Positions 54,210 through 64,000 of a stretch of DNA of 64,000 nt are shown here, in pieces. The notes under the pieces were generated by a model. That model ran no database searches, had not been told where the DNA came from, and saw nothing but the letters and a program-made list of their open reading frames with translations. The stretch comes from Sphaerosporella brunnea (taxonomy: Eukaryota; Ascomycota; Pezizomycetes; Pezizales; Pyronemataceae): positions 44,683-108,682 of the forward strand of contig VXIS01000146.1 in the NCBI GenBank assembly GCA_008704415.1. Direction: 5' to 3'. A program made the translations under genes and the position numbers. Each line of letters begins with the position of its first letter. Position 1 is the first letter of the stretch.

Positions 54210-54951
54210 GATAGCATCATGGGAACGGTGAAGCTGTGGGCGTTGTGCCTCTATCGGTGTCGTGGCTCTGAGGTGGTAGTTAGTGATGTCTCGCGTCTGC
54301 GCTGGATTAGGCGCGGAGGAACCAGCGTTGTGTGATCTTAACGCGGGAGAGAGAGCGTTGTGCTCATGCGCCTCGTTGAGCGTCGGATCTCTGTCAACCT
54401 CGTTTTAATAACTCGATGACCTGGAGAATACCGCAGTAGCATATTCGTGGCGTACACATTGCAAAACAAAGCCTCCACCGTGTATTAGTTCCCAGCCTGC
54501 ATACCACACCCACAATCTAGTAGAGACTGGTCGACCAAAAGATCCGAGTCCGAGTTCGCCGGCAGAAGAAACCAAGCCAGCCACCACCGTTGATGCGTGG
54601 GGAATGCTCAAAACAAACACGGCTCCCAAGTGGCCAGTAGGTAGATTACCAGGCCAGGTTCCTATGTTGACGCGGAAAACCGCCGAGAAGTCTACAGCTC
54701 TTTCCTGGAATCCGTTAGCTTATGTATGAATGCTCAGTAATTGATGTATCGATTGCTTCCACTCACTGGGGCTGGTCAATCACCTGGATTTATCCATTGA
54801 CATCTACGCTAGCGATACAGCAGAAAGTACAAAACATACACATCATACATCCGCAAAGATCATATAGATACACATGCACATCCTCATCATAAATAATCAC
54901 CATAAATCATCATCATAAATCATCAGCACCCCTTCCCACCACATCTATCCG
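54210..54951. other. Right-arm counterpart of 24154-24911
   Basis: The error-dense patch ends in this stretch, at about 54.4 kb; sequence beyond it again matches the left arm closely. The run of about 15 G found at 24602 is missing here (about 54506). No gene is supported. Confidence 0.4.
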
Positions 54952-56724
54952 TCAGTTCAACTTGATACAATACCCAAACTCCCTGAGCATCCTCCCCGCC
55001 TCAACAAAGCCACCCACCGCGAACGCAAAGCCCGTAATAATCGTAAACCCAAGGACAGCCCACTCAAGCCACGCCCACCACCTGAGTTTTCTCCTGGCCT
55101 TTGTGGTCTGCCCTACCAAGTTCAGCGCGCCAATGATCTGGCCGATGACTAGCCAGCCGGCCATGAACACTCTCTGGCGGGGTTCGCTTCGTCCGGGGCG
55201 AAATTTACTGATGCCGCCGATGACGGCGTAGGGAACCACGAGCGAGAGAACCATTATCACGGCCACGGCGCGCTGCCGGAACTTCTTGCTGCGGCGGTGC
55301 GATGCTTTGCTGAAGACGTAGCTCTGCCCGACTGGCTGGACGAGGATCTTAGGGCGCGGGTCGGACTCGGCGGTATAGCTCCCGTCGAGGGGCGGGATGT
55401 ACACGTTCCAGCTTCTGCGGCCGCGGATGGGGTTGCCGGCGTCATCAACCTGGATCGCTTTCCAGCGAGCGTGTTTCCCCCGGCGGAAGAGGAGGTCGAC
55501 GAATTCTACGCCCGCTGCGGCCATCTCAATGTCTTTTGTCGCTGGAACGAGTTCTGCGACTTCACCCGTGAATTCGCCGCCTTCGCGGTGCTCGGCTTCG
55601 AGCATTACGTCTGACCGCACCAGGAAGAGGCAATCGTATGAGGCTTCGATCAGGTTTGCGATTGTGTTTAGGATCGACATCACGGTGTAGGGGAGCACGG
55701 TAAAGCCGAAGGCTGCGTAGCCGTAGCGGATCACTTGGTCCCCGTAGGCTGTGTATATGGCGTACAGAGAGCTGACGATTTGGACGATGCCTGTGAAGGC
55801 TTTGGTCGCGTTGTAGGAGTTGCTGATTACTATGTCCTCCTTTGTTGCGCGGGAGACGGCGAGGGCCATTAATTCTGTGCCTGGGGGGAGTTTGGCGAGC
55901 GTATATGACGGGGGAAGAGAGATATGTCCTGCATGTCCCTCTGTCAGTCCCCTGCAGTGGCGGGGATAGGTGGGGGGGGGGGGGCACGGACCTTGAATTT
56001 TGTATTTCTTCCTGTCGATAGTCTGGACTCCGGCCGGGCCAATAACCAAGGTAGCAGAGCGGCTCGAGAACCTCCCAATCCCGTGAAAATCCTCCTCGTT
56101 CACCTCGCCCTCCGTCTCTGTATCCTCCTCCGTGTCCTCCGCCTGCACATACGTGTGGCCCCCCGACATCCCCAACAACTCCGGCGTTTCCCTCGGCCCC
56201 CGGGTCTTCCTCTTTCTCCTCCTTCGCTTCCTCCGCATCTTCCGCCGTCCGTGCTCGTCGCCGTCCGCAATCACGCAGCCTCTAATAACCTCCCCATTCT
56301 CCGGCCTCCACCCGGGCTCTCTAACCACCACGCACAGCGCCTCAGCCAGCAGGGCGCGGTCGACATCCGTATGGCCCAAGAAGCGGCTCCCACGCGCAAT
56401 CGTCGCCGCAGCCCCACTAATGCCAATAAACGGTACAAACAACGACGCAAAGACGTAGAAATAATCCCAGTTCCCTTCGTAGCCGGAGGTTTTCTTGTAC
56501 GTGGCTATGCGTGCTATGTAGTTCGTAAGGAAGAAGGAAAGGATCTGGTTCCACGGCGCGGGTCGCACACACGCGGTTTGCGTCGTGTTGTTGAAGTAGG
56601 CGGTTTGCGTGTTGCTGTTCAAGTCTACGACCGAGGCGGGTTCGCGCGGCAAGAGGAATGGCGTGCCGAGGGCCTTGGGGAGCAGCGCAGCGAGAAACAG
56701 CAGAAGCACGGAAGCCGCGACCAT
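54952..56724 (-). CDS. Multi-pass membrane protein of unknown function (right-arm copy)
   Basis: All 590 residues are the same as at 22381-24153, including the probable 63-bp in-frame intron (about 55929-55991) with its run of C kept. Signal peptide, basic cluster and about six spans are as described for the left copy. Confidence 0.75.
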   Translation of the reverse strand: MVAASVLLLFLAALLPKALGTPFLLPREPASVVDLNSNTQTAYFNNTTQTACVRPAPWNQILSFFLTNYIARIATYKKTSGYEGNWDYFYVFASLFVPFIGISGAAATIARGSRFLGHTDVDRALLAEALCVVVREPGWRPENGEVIRGCVIADGDEHGRRKMRRKRRRRKRKTRGPRETPELLGMSGGHTYVQAEDTEEDTETEGEVNEEDFHGIGRFSSRSATLVIGPAGVQTIDRKKYKIQGPCPPPPTYPRHCRGLTEGHAGHISLPPSYTLAKLPPGTELMALAVSRATKEDIVISNSYNATKAFTGIVQIVSSLYAIYTAYGDQVIRYGYAAFGFTVLPYTVMSILNTIANLIEASYDCLFLVRSDVMLEAEHREGGEFTGEVAELVPATKDIEMAAAGVEFVDLLFRRGKHARWKAIQVDDAGNPIRGRRSWNVYIPPLDGSYTAESDPRPKILVQPVGQSYVFSKASHRRSKKFRQRAVAVIMVLSLVVPYAVIGGISKFRPGRSEPRQRVFMAGWLVIGQIIGALNLVGQTTKARRKLRWWAWLEWAVLGFTIITGFAFAVGGFVEAGRMLREFGYCIKLN

Positions 56725-57539
56725 CGTTGGAGTGGCATAGGCGTTGATGTTGGGATGTTGTGAGGAAGCTAAAGAGGGTGCACCAAGTCATGCTTGCACT
56801 TGTAACGGCAATGTTTGCGCGTTTGTTGTTTGGGGCTGGTCGTTGTTACGGCAACCGCTGCTGATTGGCGGGGAAGGGGGCTGTGGCTCGATGCGGAAGG
56901 TGTTGAGACATAGAGTATGACTCTCTGGTGGATCCGAGTATGAACTAGTGATATACTAGTGCTCGTTTCTGCCTCTTATGGGAGCAGCAGCTCGCACTTA
57001 GCTCTGTCTGTACCTTGCAATATATCTCTTCACCTACGTTCTTAGTGTCCACTGCGCGAAACCTATCGTCAACAGAAGGTGCATCACGAGTCAGCGAGTG
57101 ATACCTTGTGAATGGCTGACGGAGAGGATATCTACTCTCGTCGGAGAAACCGCCCGGAGGAGGAGCCACGCGCAAGTCGGCGAGCTGGCTCCTGACACAT
57201 GTTCCTCCGGCGATGATGTATCATATCACCCCAACGCCAATGACCACTGTGGCCAGCTACACGTGAGAAATGGAAGCACTATGATATCACATCACGCAAT
57301 ATTTCCCAAGTTGCAGCACACGAATTGATTGCCATCACCCGTGGTTAACACCCGTGGATAATATACGGCAAATGAAACGGAAAAAATAATATGCGTATCC
57401 CAGATATCCAATGAAACCGAAGAAAAAAAAAAAAAAAAAAAAAAAAACCCCCCAAAAAAAACCCCAAAAATTGAAATCCCAATTCTCAAAGAATGAAAAC
57501 ATAAAATCCCGATTACTCCCAACCAATTACTCATGACTC
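56725..57539. other. Right-arm counterpart of 21567-22380
   Basis: This is intergenic sequence nearly identical to the left arm, including a run of more than 20 A (minus-strand T) that has not collapsed. No gene is supported. Confidence 0.4.
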
Positions 57540-58742
57540 CTATACCGTCTGCTTCTTCAACGCCTTGAGCTCGTTATAGCTCTCGATCACCTGCTTGGTT
57601 ACGTCGCTGTCCCGCGGGAATTGCAACACTTCCTCGCACACAGACTCGAGACCCTTCTCTTTGATCTTGTTCTGAACCTCGACGCTCTGCTTGTCCTCAG
57701 GGTTGTCGTAGTGCAAAGCAGCTGCGATACCCTTGGTGAGGTTGCGGTAGGGGAGCTTGTACTCCAAGCACATCTTGGTAGGGCCGACAAGTCTGTCGGC
57801 AGGACCAAGCTTGCGCAGAGGCTCGCGGCCAACTCGCGCGACGTCGTCCTTAATGTACGGGTTGCGGAACCGCTTCATGATCTTCTCGATGTACTTCTTG
57901 TGCTCCTCGAAGTCGAAGCCGTGCTTCTTGCACAGTGCCGCGCCGCTCTCGAGCATAGCGCCGTGCACGACCTCCTCGATTTGTCGGTCCTTGAGACTCT
58001 GGTCGACGGTCTGGTAGCCCTTCAGGTAGCCGAGATACGCGGTGATGGCATGGCCGCAGTTGAGAGTGAACAGCTTCCGCTGGACGTAGGCCACCAGGTT
58101 GTCGGTGAGCTTCATGCCCTTGATCTCGGGGCGGGGGCCCTTGAAGGCGGGCTCCTCAACGATCCACTCGAAGAACGCCTCGACACCGACCGAGAGGATG
58201 TTGCCGCCGAGGGCGGCCTGGTCGACAGGAGGAACAATGCGGTCGACGGCGCAGTTGGGGAAGCCGATGTATTCCTCCATGTAGGCCTTGTCTTCCTCGT
58301 CGGTGATGTGTTTGAGGATTTCGTTCTGGAGATGGCTGGAGGCACCGGTCATGTTCTCGCAGGCGATGATGTTGAGGTACTCCTTGCCGGCCTTTCTGCG
58401 GGCGGTGATGCCGGCGGCGAGAGAGCGGGCGATGATGCGGAGGACGTTTGGTCCCACCGCGGTCGTGATGATGTCGGCATCGACGATGGCCTTGTTGAGT
58501 GCAACTGGATCGTTGGACATAACGCCAGAGACGTTGCGGATCTCTTTCCTGGGCTCCTCGGGGTCGACATCGAGGATCGTGATGGTATAGCTGTGGTATT
58601 CGTTGAGAGCGTTGATCAGCTTCTCCACCACGTCGGCGAAGGTGACATGGTAGCCTGATTCTGCGAGGAGAGCGCCGATGAAGCCACGGCCGATGTTGCC
58701 GGCACCGAAGTGGAGGGCTTCCTTGTTCATTGATGAACTCAT
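57540..58742 (-). CDS. Mannitol-1-phosphate 5-dehydrogenase (right-arm copy)
   Basis: The 400-residue protein is identical to the left copy: FGAGNIGRGFIG at the N-terminus and LNCGHAITAYLGYLKG in the active-site region. The upstream in-frame ATG is at 58838. If the palindrome is real, this gene is present in two divergent copies about 36 kb apart; if not, this entry should be dropped. Confidence 0.93.
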   Translation of the reverse strand: MSSSMNKEALHFGAGNIGRGFIGALLAESGYHVTFADVVEKLINALNEYHSYTITILDVDPEEPRKEIRNVSGVMSNDPVALNKAIVDADIITTAVGPNVLRIIARSLAAGITARRKAGKEYLNIIACENMTGASSHLQNEILKHITDEEDKAYMEEYIGFPNCAVDRIVPPVDQAALGGNILSVGVEAFFEWIVEEPAFKGPRPEIKGMKLTDNLVAYVQRKLFTLNCGHAITAYLGYLKGYQTVDQSLKDRQIEEVVHGAMLESGAALCKKHGFDFEEHKKYIEKIMKRFRNPYIKDDVARVGREPLRKLGPADRLVGPTKMCLEYKLPYRNLTKGIAAALHYDNPEDKQSVEVQNKIKEKGLESVCEEVLQFPRDSDVTKQVIESYNELKALKKQTV

Positions 58743-58959
58743 GGTGGTGGATGTAGATGTGGAGGTGTTGTTCTGGTGGGAGGACTTGTTCAGCAATCCG
58801 GACAGAGCTTTTAATCGTTCCAGTATCCGTAGGGGCATGGCAGGTATATATAAAAGACGGAGTCTATGAGGATAGAAGGTGTGATGATGGCAGAGGCAAC
58901 TCACAATATACAAACAAAAGCCGCAGGATGACCAAGAAAGTGCTGGGAACACAGGGACG

Positions 58960-58966
58960 TTTTATA
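58960..58966 (-). promoter_or_regulatory. TATA box, right-arm dehydrogenase copy
   Basis: The mirror image of 20140-20146, TATAAAA on the minus strand. Confidence 0.5.
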
Positions 58967-61900
58967 CACCTTTATTTAACCGCGACTCCCGTCAGCTCAG
59001 CTGCAATATATGGGCATCTCATCTGTGTCCGAAATCAGCCGAGGACGACGACCGCAAACGCTACGTACCTGAACACGCAGGGCTTGAGCCGATGAGGTAT
59101 TTTGTGTGTGTTGTCTTGCAGAAGCGGCCGACTAGTAGGTGCGGGGAAGCAGGTGAGCTGAGATCGCTTGTTAGCGGCTGCGCCTCATTTTCTGATAGTA
59201 GAGACACCAGCTACATACCAGAGATCCTTATCGGACTGTGGGATGCTTCGGTGGTTGGTTGTGGGTCGTAAATGGAGGGCACGGATTGGATGGGGAACAG
59301 GAAAAAACAACATTGTCCGCGGGAATAAGAGCTCACATAAATAGTTGGATGGAGAGATCAACGGAGAAGAGAGGGGAAAAAGCGCGGGGGTCCCTCCCGC
59401 ACGTCACCGCGACGATCATTCGGTCAATCCGGCATCCCAGTGGCGGTTGCAACCGCGGCCACCTTGATATGATAGGACCAAGACAGCCCACGACCCTGAG
59501 GCAACGGGTGCTGTGGCGGGACCGGAAGAGATGCCGATTGATCGTGGCCGATTTCCAATTCACCGAGTAAAACACCGCTGCTTTGGGCCCCGCCTGTCTG
59601 CAACGTTGGGGGGGCGCATGTTATGGCCGCCGGCGAGCATGTTGTCACCAGCTCACACTGGAACAGGAATTTGGTTCTTTTGCCGTTTGCTTAGCGGCCG
59701 CAGCCCCCACGCACTAAGCGCCCTAGCCTCAGCGGGACGATGCTCAGCCGTCTGGTCTCGCAACCGGGAAACCTCTAGACACTCTAACTGCGACCGTAGA
59801 CATGCCGCTATCCGCGTTTACGGTTGCGTTCCAACGTTCTTCCCTCCGGCATTTTGCTGGTGGCGGATCGGCGATCCTCCGCGAAATGCCCTCGAACCAT
59901 CTGCGGGTCTTTGTGCACAACGTGGGAAAACGCCGGTCGAGTCTGTGGGAGCACCAGGGCACCGGGGCAACGGGAAACAAAATATGCACGCATGCAGGAA
60001 ACCATTATGCGCACAGCCCGGTCGTGCGGACAAACTGCACCCTTGCCTGGGCGAGTGATGGTGAAACGGACGCATGTGAAGGTGCAGATACGAGTTACAT
60101 GGCGGGGAAGTCTACACGACACAGTTGTCCGCAACTCGCCGAGATCGCCCGGGATGAGTTCTCGCTCAAGATCGCCGCCAGGAGAACCGACGCAAGGATG
60201 AGCATGTTCCTGGTGTTTTGAACAGCAAAACGGAGGGTGCAACGCGCAAGAAAATCGCTCCACATGTTTATCCGTTCCGCTGGCTCGGTGGCGGTTTCAA
60301 CTCGAGCGTTGGGAAAGGAAGGCGTCCTTTTGGCCCTTCAAATTCGAACTGCATCTCTCCGCGCAAGAAGGGAGTGCTGCAGCGATGCTAGATGCATACA
60401 TGATGCTTGCAAACCCGGGGTTCCTGGGGCCAACGCTCACAGGCCTTCTAGGAGACGAGGTCAACCAGCCGACGGCCTAGTGCAAAAAGACCTCACGATG
60501 TATTTTGCTTCGAGTTTGCGTTGACCTCATGATCACGCGCATGCTGTTGCTGTCCGATTCAGGGCCACGGTCGGAGTGTCCCTAACCCCCAGAAGGGCGA
60601 GAAGCTCGAAGGGTTGATGGAACAGTTGCAACAATTGCAACCATCGTGAACGAGACCGCTGCGCAAGGCCGCATGATTCTTCTCCTTTCTAAAGCATTGT
60701 GTCGCGTCGCCGAGACAGTTAGGTGCAGCCTGCAGACGCGCGATTGAATTCAAACCGGTGCAGCAGAGTCTGTAGACCACTCACCGGCGTCACTCGATAG
60801 CTAGCTTCGTCATCACGGTGTTGTTTTTTTCTGAGCCCGAGAGTTTTTCCGTCATCGGATCGGTAGTGTGGTGTGACATAAAATCCTCCTGGTTCAGTGC
60901 GGTATCTATCATTATGATGTCATCGCCTGTTCCGGGCCGGCCCCTGAACTTCACGCGCGATCCGATCGCGATCGTGGCTGACAACATTTTTTTTCTTTTT
61001 ACGTGGCCATGCCTGAATCCAATTGTGCGGCTGTGGCTTAAATGACTTCAGCTTGTCAGGTGCGCTGGGAACCAGATATGAATGGTGAGATGCTGTCATC
61101 TGCCTGCTGCACAACCAATGCACATGTTATTGGCCGAAGAACTGGATCGGCCGGGTCGAAAGCAAACGGCGCAGATACCACCTGGAAGGTCCCGAAAATA
61201 TCACCATGGCTCATGGTTCCTAAACAGCCACAGTCACCTATGCATAGATAGATGGCATTGTCCATTTCCACCACCACTCGACTCTCTTGACACCGCTGGG
61301 AGACCTACTGATACCGAGGCGCGCGTTTTTAGCTGGGACGGATATGCTACACAACGACTTTCCTCGCTTAATTTACGGTCCTCGGCAAGCCAGTAGGATC
61401 CATGGCTTGTGTTTGTTTATTTGCGGGGTTGTTGGATTGCGGGGTCAGCAATATCCATGCAGCAGTAGTCGGTGGTACGGCATGCCGATCGGCATGTTCA
61501 AAGTGCGGACGGGTGCAACATGTGGAAAAACAAAAACGTGCACGGCAAGTGCGATTTGAAATGGTCAGCTGGAGGGGAATCGTTTTCGCCCTGCATCTTG
61601 TCAGTCAAGACATTGGGATTTCCGCACGCTGCAATGCTCTATGGGCCACGCTCTCATCTTCGGTCCCGTTCCTCTCTTCTCCATACCAAACAAGAAGCTC
61701 CTCCACAGCTCTTCGGGCCGGTTTCACCACGTACTGTCGCCCATACCTTGCATATTGACTTATCCACCACATTGATCTCCTCCTTGAGATTATCAAGGTC
61801 GTCGCATAGCTGCTCATGCATTTTGCACGGCTTCGGTTCCATTTCTTTGGGTTTCAAGCCGCTCACCGACCTTTTCTCCAAGTGACAGATCACAACCCAA

Positions 61901-62754
61901 AACTTTTGATCTGCCGACAAATGCTCTGTGCTCTTCGCATGTTCGAGTAGATTAGTCCGAAAGAGGACTGCGATCTATGGCGATGTGTCATATTCCAGCG
62001 ACACTCCCAAGCGCATCCATGAGGCTTTCGATCAACTCGCTGTAGCAATGCAGCTCGGCAGAATACGGACTGCCGCCGCTCCCAAAATAAGCGGCAAAGC
62101 GGCTGGAACCATCCGTTGAAGAAGGCTCTGATTGCAGCGGTGCGGGGAATGGCTGGTCAATCGTTGTAACGATGGCTGGTTGGAAATATAGAGGATGTTT
62201 CAAAGTCTGATCTGTCGCTGTGCTGTGGGCGTTGTCTCGATGGCTTCCTCTCTCTCTCCGGGAGCCAATGCCAATACTCCTTGATCGACCCCTTCGCCTC
62301 ACAATATTGTACCTCGGAACCCCGCTTCTTCCTCTGTGATCCAGGTGACCCCTCGTGAACATTCATTCTTCGTTATGCCGGAAAACCCCGATAGGCGATG
62401 GAATCTTCCATTAGGTCTGCATAGTCCCGAATGCGGCAACCGCCTCCTTTCGAGTCAGTAGTCGCCAGCAGTGAGAATCTTTGTAACGAATAGTATCACT
62501 TGTGTTGAATTTGTTCCCAATAATTCCCTTCGGCTAGCATCTTGGTCCCCTTTGACAAGGGAAGAGCATTACCAAACTGCCCGCCACCCGTCCAGTTTGT
62601 AATGAGCAGGGAGATCTTGGTGTGGGCATCCTCTCACTTGGCCGGGAGGTGTAGGATCCTCCCCAATTAATTTACTTGGCCGACGGGATGTCCGCTCCAC
62701 AAAGGCTATTCAGCGAGTGCCGTATAGAGCAAATGTTTGCCCAAAATGAAGCTG
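58967..62754. other. Right-arm counterpart of 16354-20139, no supported gene
   Basis: Same content as the left arm, with small homopolymer differences that lengthen or shorten the chance frames (for example 61654-61920 minus is longer than its left partner at 17238-17498). The A/T run is reduced to four T at about 59852. Confidence 0.4.
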
Positions 62755-63162
62755 TACTGTAGCGAGCAGTGAGGTTCGAAACGTCAGCAGTTCAGCACGG
62801 GAGTCCGTTCGTTATCCGTGTGGTCAGGGAGAGAGGTGCGTTCGTTAGCCAAACAGGTGTCAGCACCTGTCCTAGGGCGCGAGTGCTGTTGCAGTGACGC
62901 GAAGAAACGCTCAACCAGCGAGCTTTTCGTCACGATCAAAGTCCGACGGCCACCATCGCACCGTAAAGTCCCCTCCAAATTAGCAGAATTTAGAGAGTGT
63001 GCTAACATTACAGTGTGTTTGAAGAAGAAAAAAAGAATCATCTATAGAAGATCAGCCCGTTCGTTAGCTGGGAACTGTCCAGGTTTCTCCCGTTCGTTAA
63101 TAAAAACGTGTCTCGGCGGTCAGCAACGGAATCTCGTTCGAACCTCACTGCTCGCTACAGTA
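62755..63162. mobile_element. 408-bp TA-flanked MITE (right copy of 15957-16353)
   Basis: The ends TACTGTAGCGAGCAGTGAGG and CCTCACTGCTCGCTACAGTA are intact. It is about 11 bp longer than the left copy through several small indels. Confidence 0.85.
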
Positions 63163-64000
63163 TGCGGGAACACAGAAGACCTCTGTCTTGCGCCGCTGTC
63201 TTGATACGTTCATACAAACAAACACTTCTCTTCTGCTTCCCGCTTGATCTAGATATCTTGAAGTGGTTCCATCTCCCTTGCCCACAAAGCATGGGCTGTC
63301 AGCCAGGCGCGGGAAATGGGCCGGCTGGACTGGCTGTGTTGATCAGCCCGGACTACGAAGCCCTGGCTGGCTGCGTTCATTTGTATGTGAAAAGGCGCGA
63401 ATTAGTACAGAGTGATATCCATTGAAGCAACAATCGCGTCCATTGTTCGTACCCAACAACAGCTCATGCAAGCCCACAGCCGGCACCACCGGCCGGGCTG
63501 CGAGTTGAAAACCCAGCCCAGCTTTTTGATCAGCCCAACGCAGAAAACTTCAATGCCTGGCGCCAGAAAATGCTTTGCTTTGCCCGACACTCTTCTAGAG
63601 AAAACACATCAGTTATTGATTGTCTTTTCTTCAAAGCATTCTTTGATTGGCAACTGCTTTACCCTCTCGCGGTAGACAGGTCTGACGTCTTACGGTAAAA
63701 ATTGATACAATATAATGACGTCCTCCATCGAGAACGTCGCTCCTTCGCTAGATGTCGGGCAGCCGCTCACGTACCTCCGATCACAGGCCCCTCCTTCAGG
63801 CATGTTCGGGAATCAGCTCATGCCAGGGGCCATCCCTTCATGCGATATGTTTGGGAAGCCGCTCACGAACAACCCCCGGCCCACAAAACCCACCAGGTCA
63901 ATGGACAGTCCGCTCCGCAACGAAGCTAGATGGACAAAACAAAAACAAAAAAAGATATGACGGTGGTAGCTGCAGGGTCCTTTATCCATGGCGAACGATA
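63163..64000. other. Right-arm counterpart of 15136-15956
   Basis: It holds the diverged hAT-like GC-rich blocks (about 63290-63545) and no supported gene. The palindrome is still intact at the last base. Confidence 0.4.

Larger units (their letters stand above)
39605..64000 (-). repeat. Right arm of the giant inverted repeat (runs off the window)
   Basis: This is the reverse complement of 15136-39571. It differs mainly by single-base losses in homopolymers, plus a patch at about 49.4-54.4 kb with frequent random indels. Coding sequences outside that patch are largely identical to the left arm. The last base (64000) pairs with 15136, so the repeat continues beyond the window. Confidence 0.97.

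Noticed and set aside
49440..54420. Repeat-induced point mutation as cause of the damaged right-arm genes
   Set aside because: The differences seen are mostly insertions and deletions spread over all bases, not C-to-T or G-to-A changes, and flanking duplicated genes are untouched.
1..64000. tRNA, rRNA and CRISPR arrays
   Set aside because: I scanned for T-arm GGTTCGA-type motifs and spaced direct repeats. The GGTTCGAAC hits are MITE ends (15957 and 62755), and no CRISPR-like spacing exists.

Overview
The window is nuclear DNA of a filamentous ascomycete (Pezizomycotina). The evidence is short GT-AG introns of about 45-63 bp, a fungal-type mannitol-1-phosphate 5-dehydrogenase, a Kre9/Knh1-like cell-wall protein, signal-peptide and mitochondrial-presequence proteins, and many small non-autonomous DNA transposons. 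I cannot place it below that rank.

Layout. (1) 1-15.1 kb is single-copy: a decayed pogo/Fot1-type transposase at the left edge, a four-exon M28B glutamate-carboxypeptidase-like membrane protein (minus), two unrecognised small genes, several MITEs with clear terminal inverted repeats, a deleted TA-flanked DNA transposon, and a secreted Thr-rich repeat protein. (2) 15.1-39.57 kb is the left arm of a giant inverted repeat. In order it holds a 397-bp MITE, mannitol-1-phosphate dehydrogenase, a multi-pass membrane protein, a hAT-like MITE, a tiny Cys-rich protein, an antisense fragment of the next gene, a nested MITE/transposase-remnant block, a presequence-bearing protein with a Pro-rich repeat tail, a small membrane protein, a UvrD-type helicase fused to a RecB-like nuclease, a Kre9/Knh1-like surface protein and a 363-bp MITE. 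(3) 39,572-39,604 is a 33-bp unpaired spacer. (4) 39.6-64.0 kb is the same 24.4 kb again, reverse-complemented, running off the right edge.

The palindrome dominates the window. The long genes are residue-for-residue the same in both arms, but the right arm has lost bases in many homopolymers and has a roughly 5-kb patch (about 49.4-54.4 kb) dense with random indels that break two genes. This pattern is what an incompletely polished fold-back long read would leave. I think an assembly artefact is more likely than a natural 49-kb palindrome, though the sequence alone cannot decide. Right-arm genes are therefore annotated as copies, and the left arm should be taken as the reference sequence.

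The genes do not form a cluster or pathway. They are ordinary housekeeping, cell-surface and membrane genes separated by transposon-rich intergenic DNA. The most interesting biology, setting the palindrome aside, is the helicase-nuclease fusion with a possible mitochondrial presequence, the M28B protein whose general-base Glu is replaced by Lys, and the nearby antisense gene fragment.
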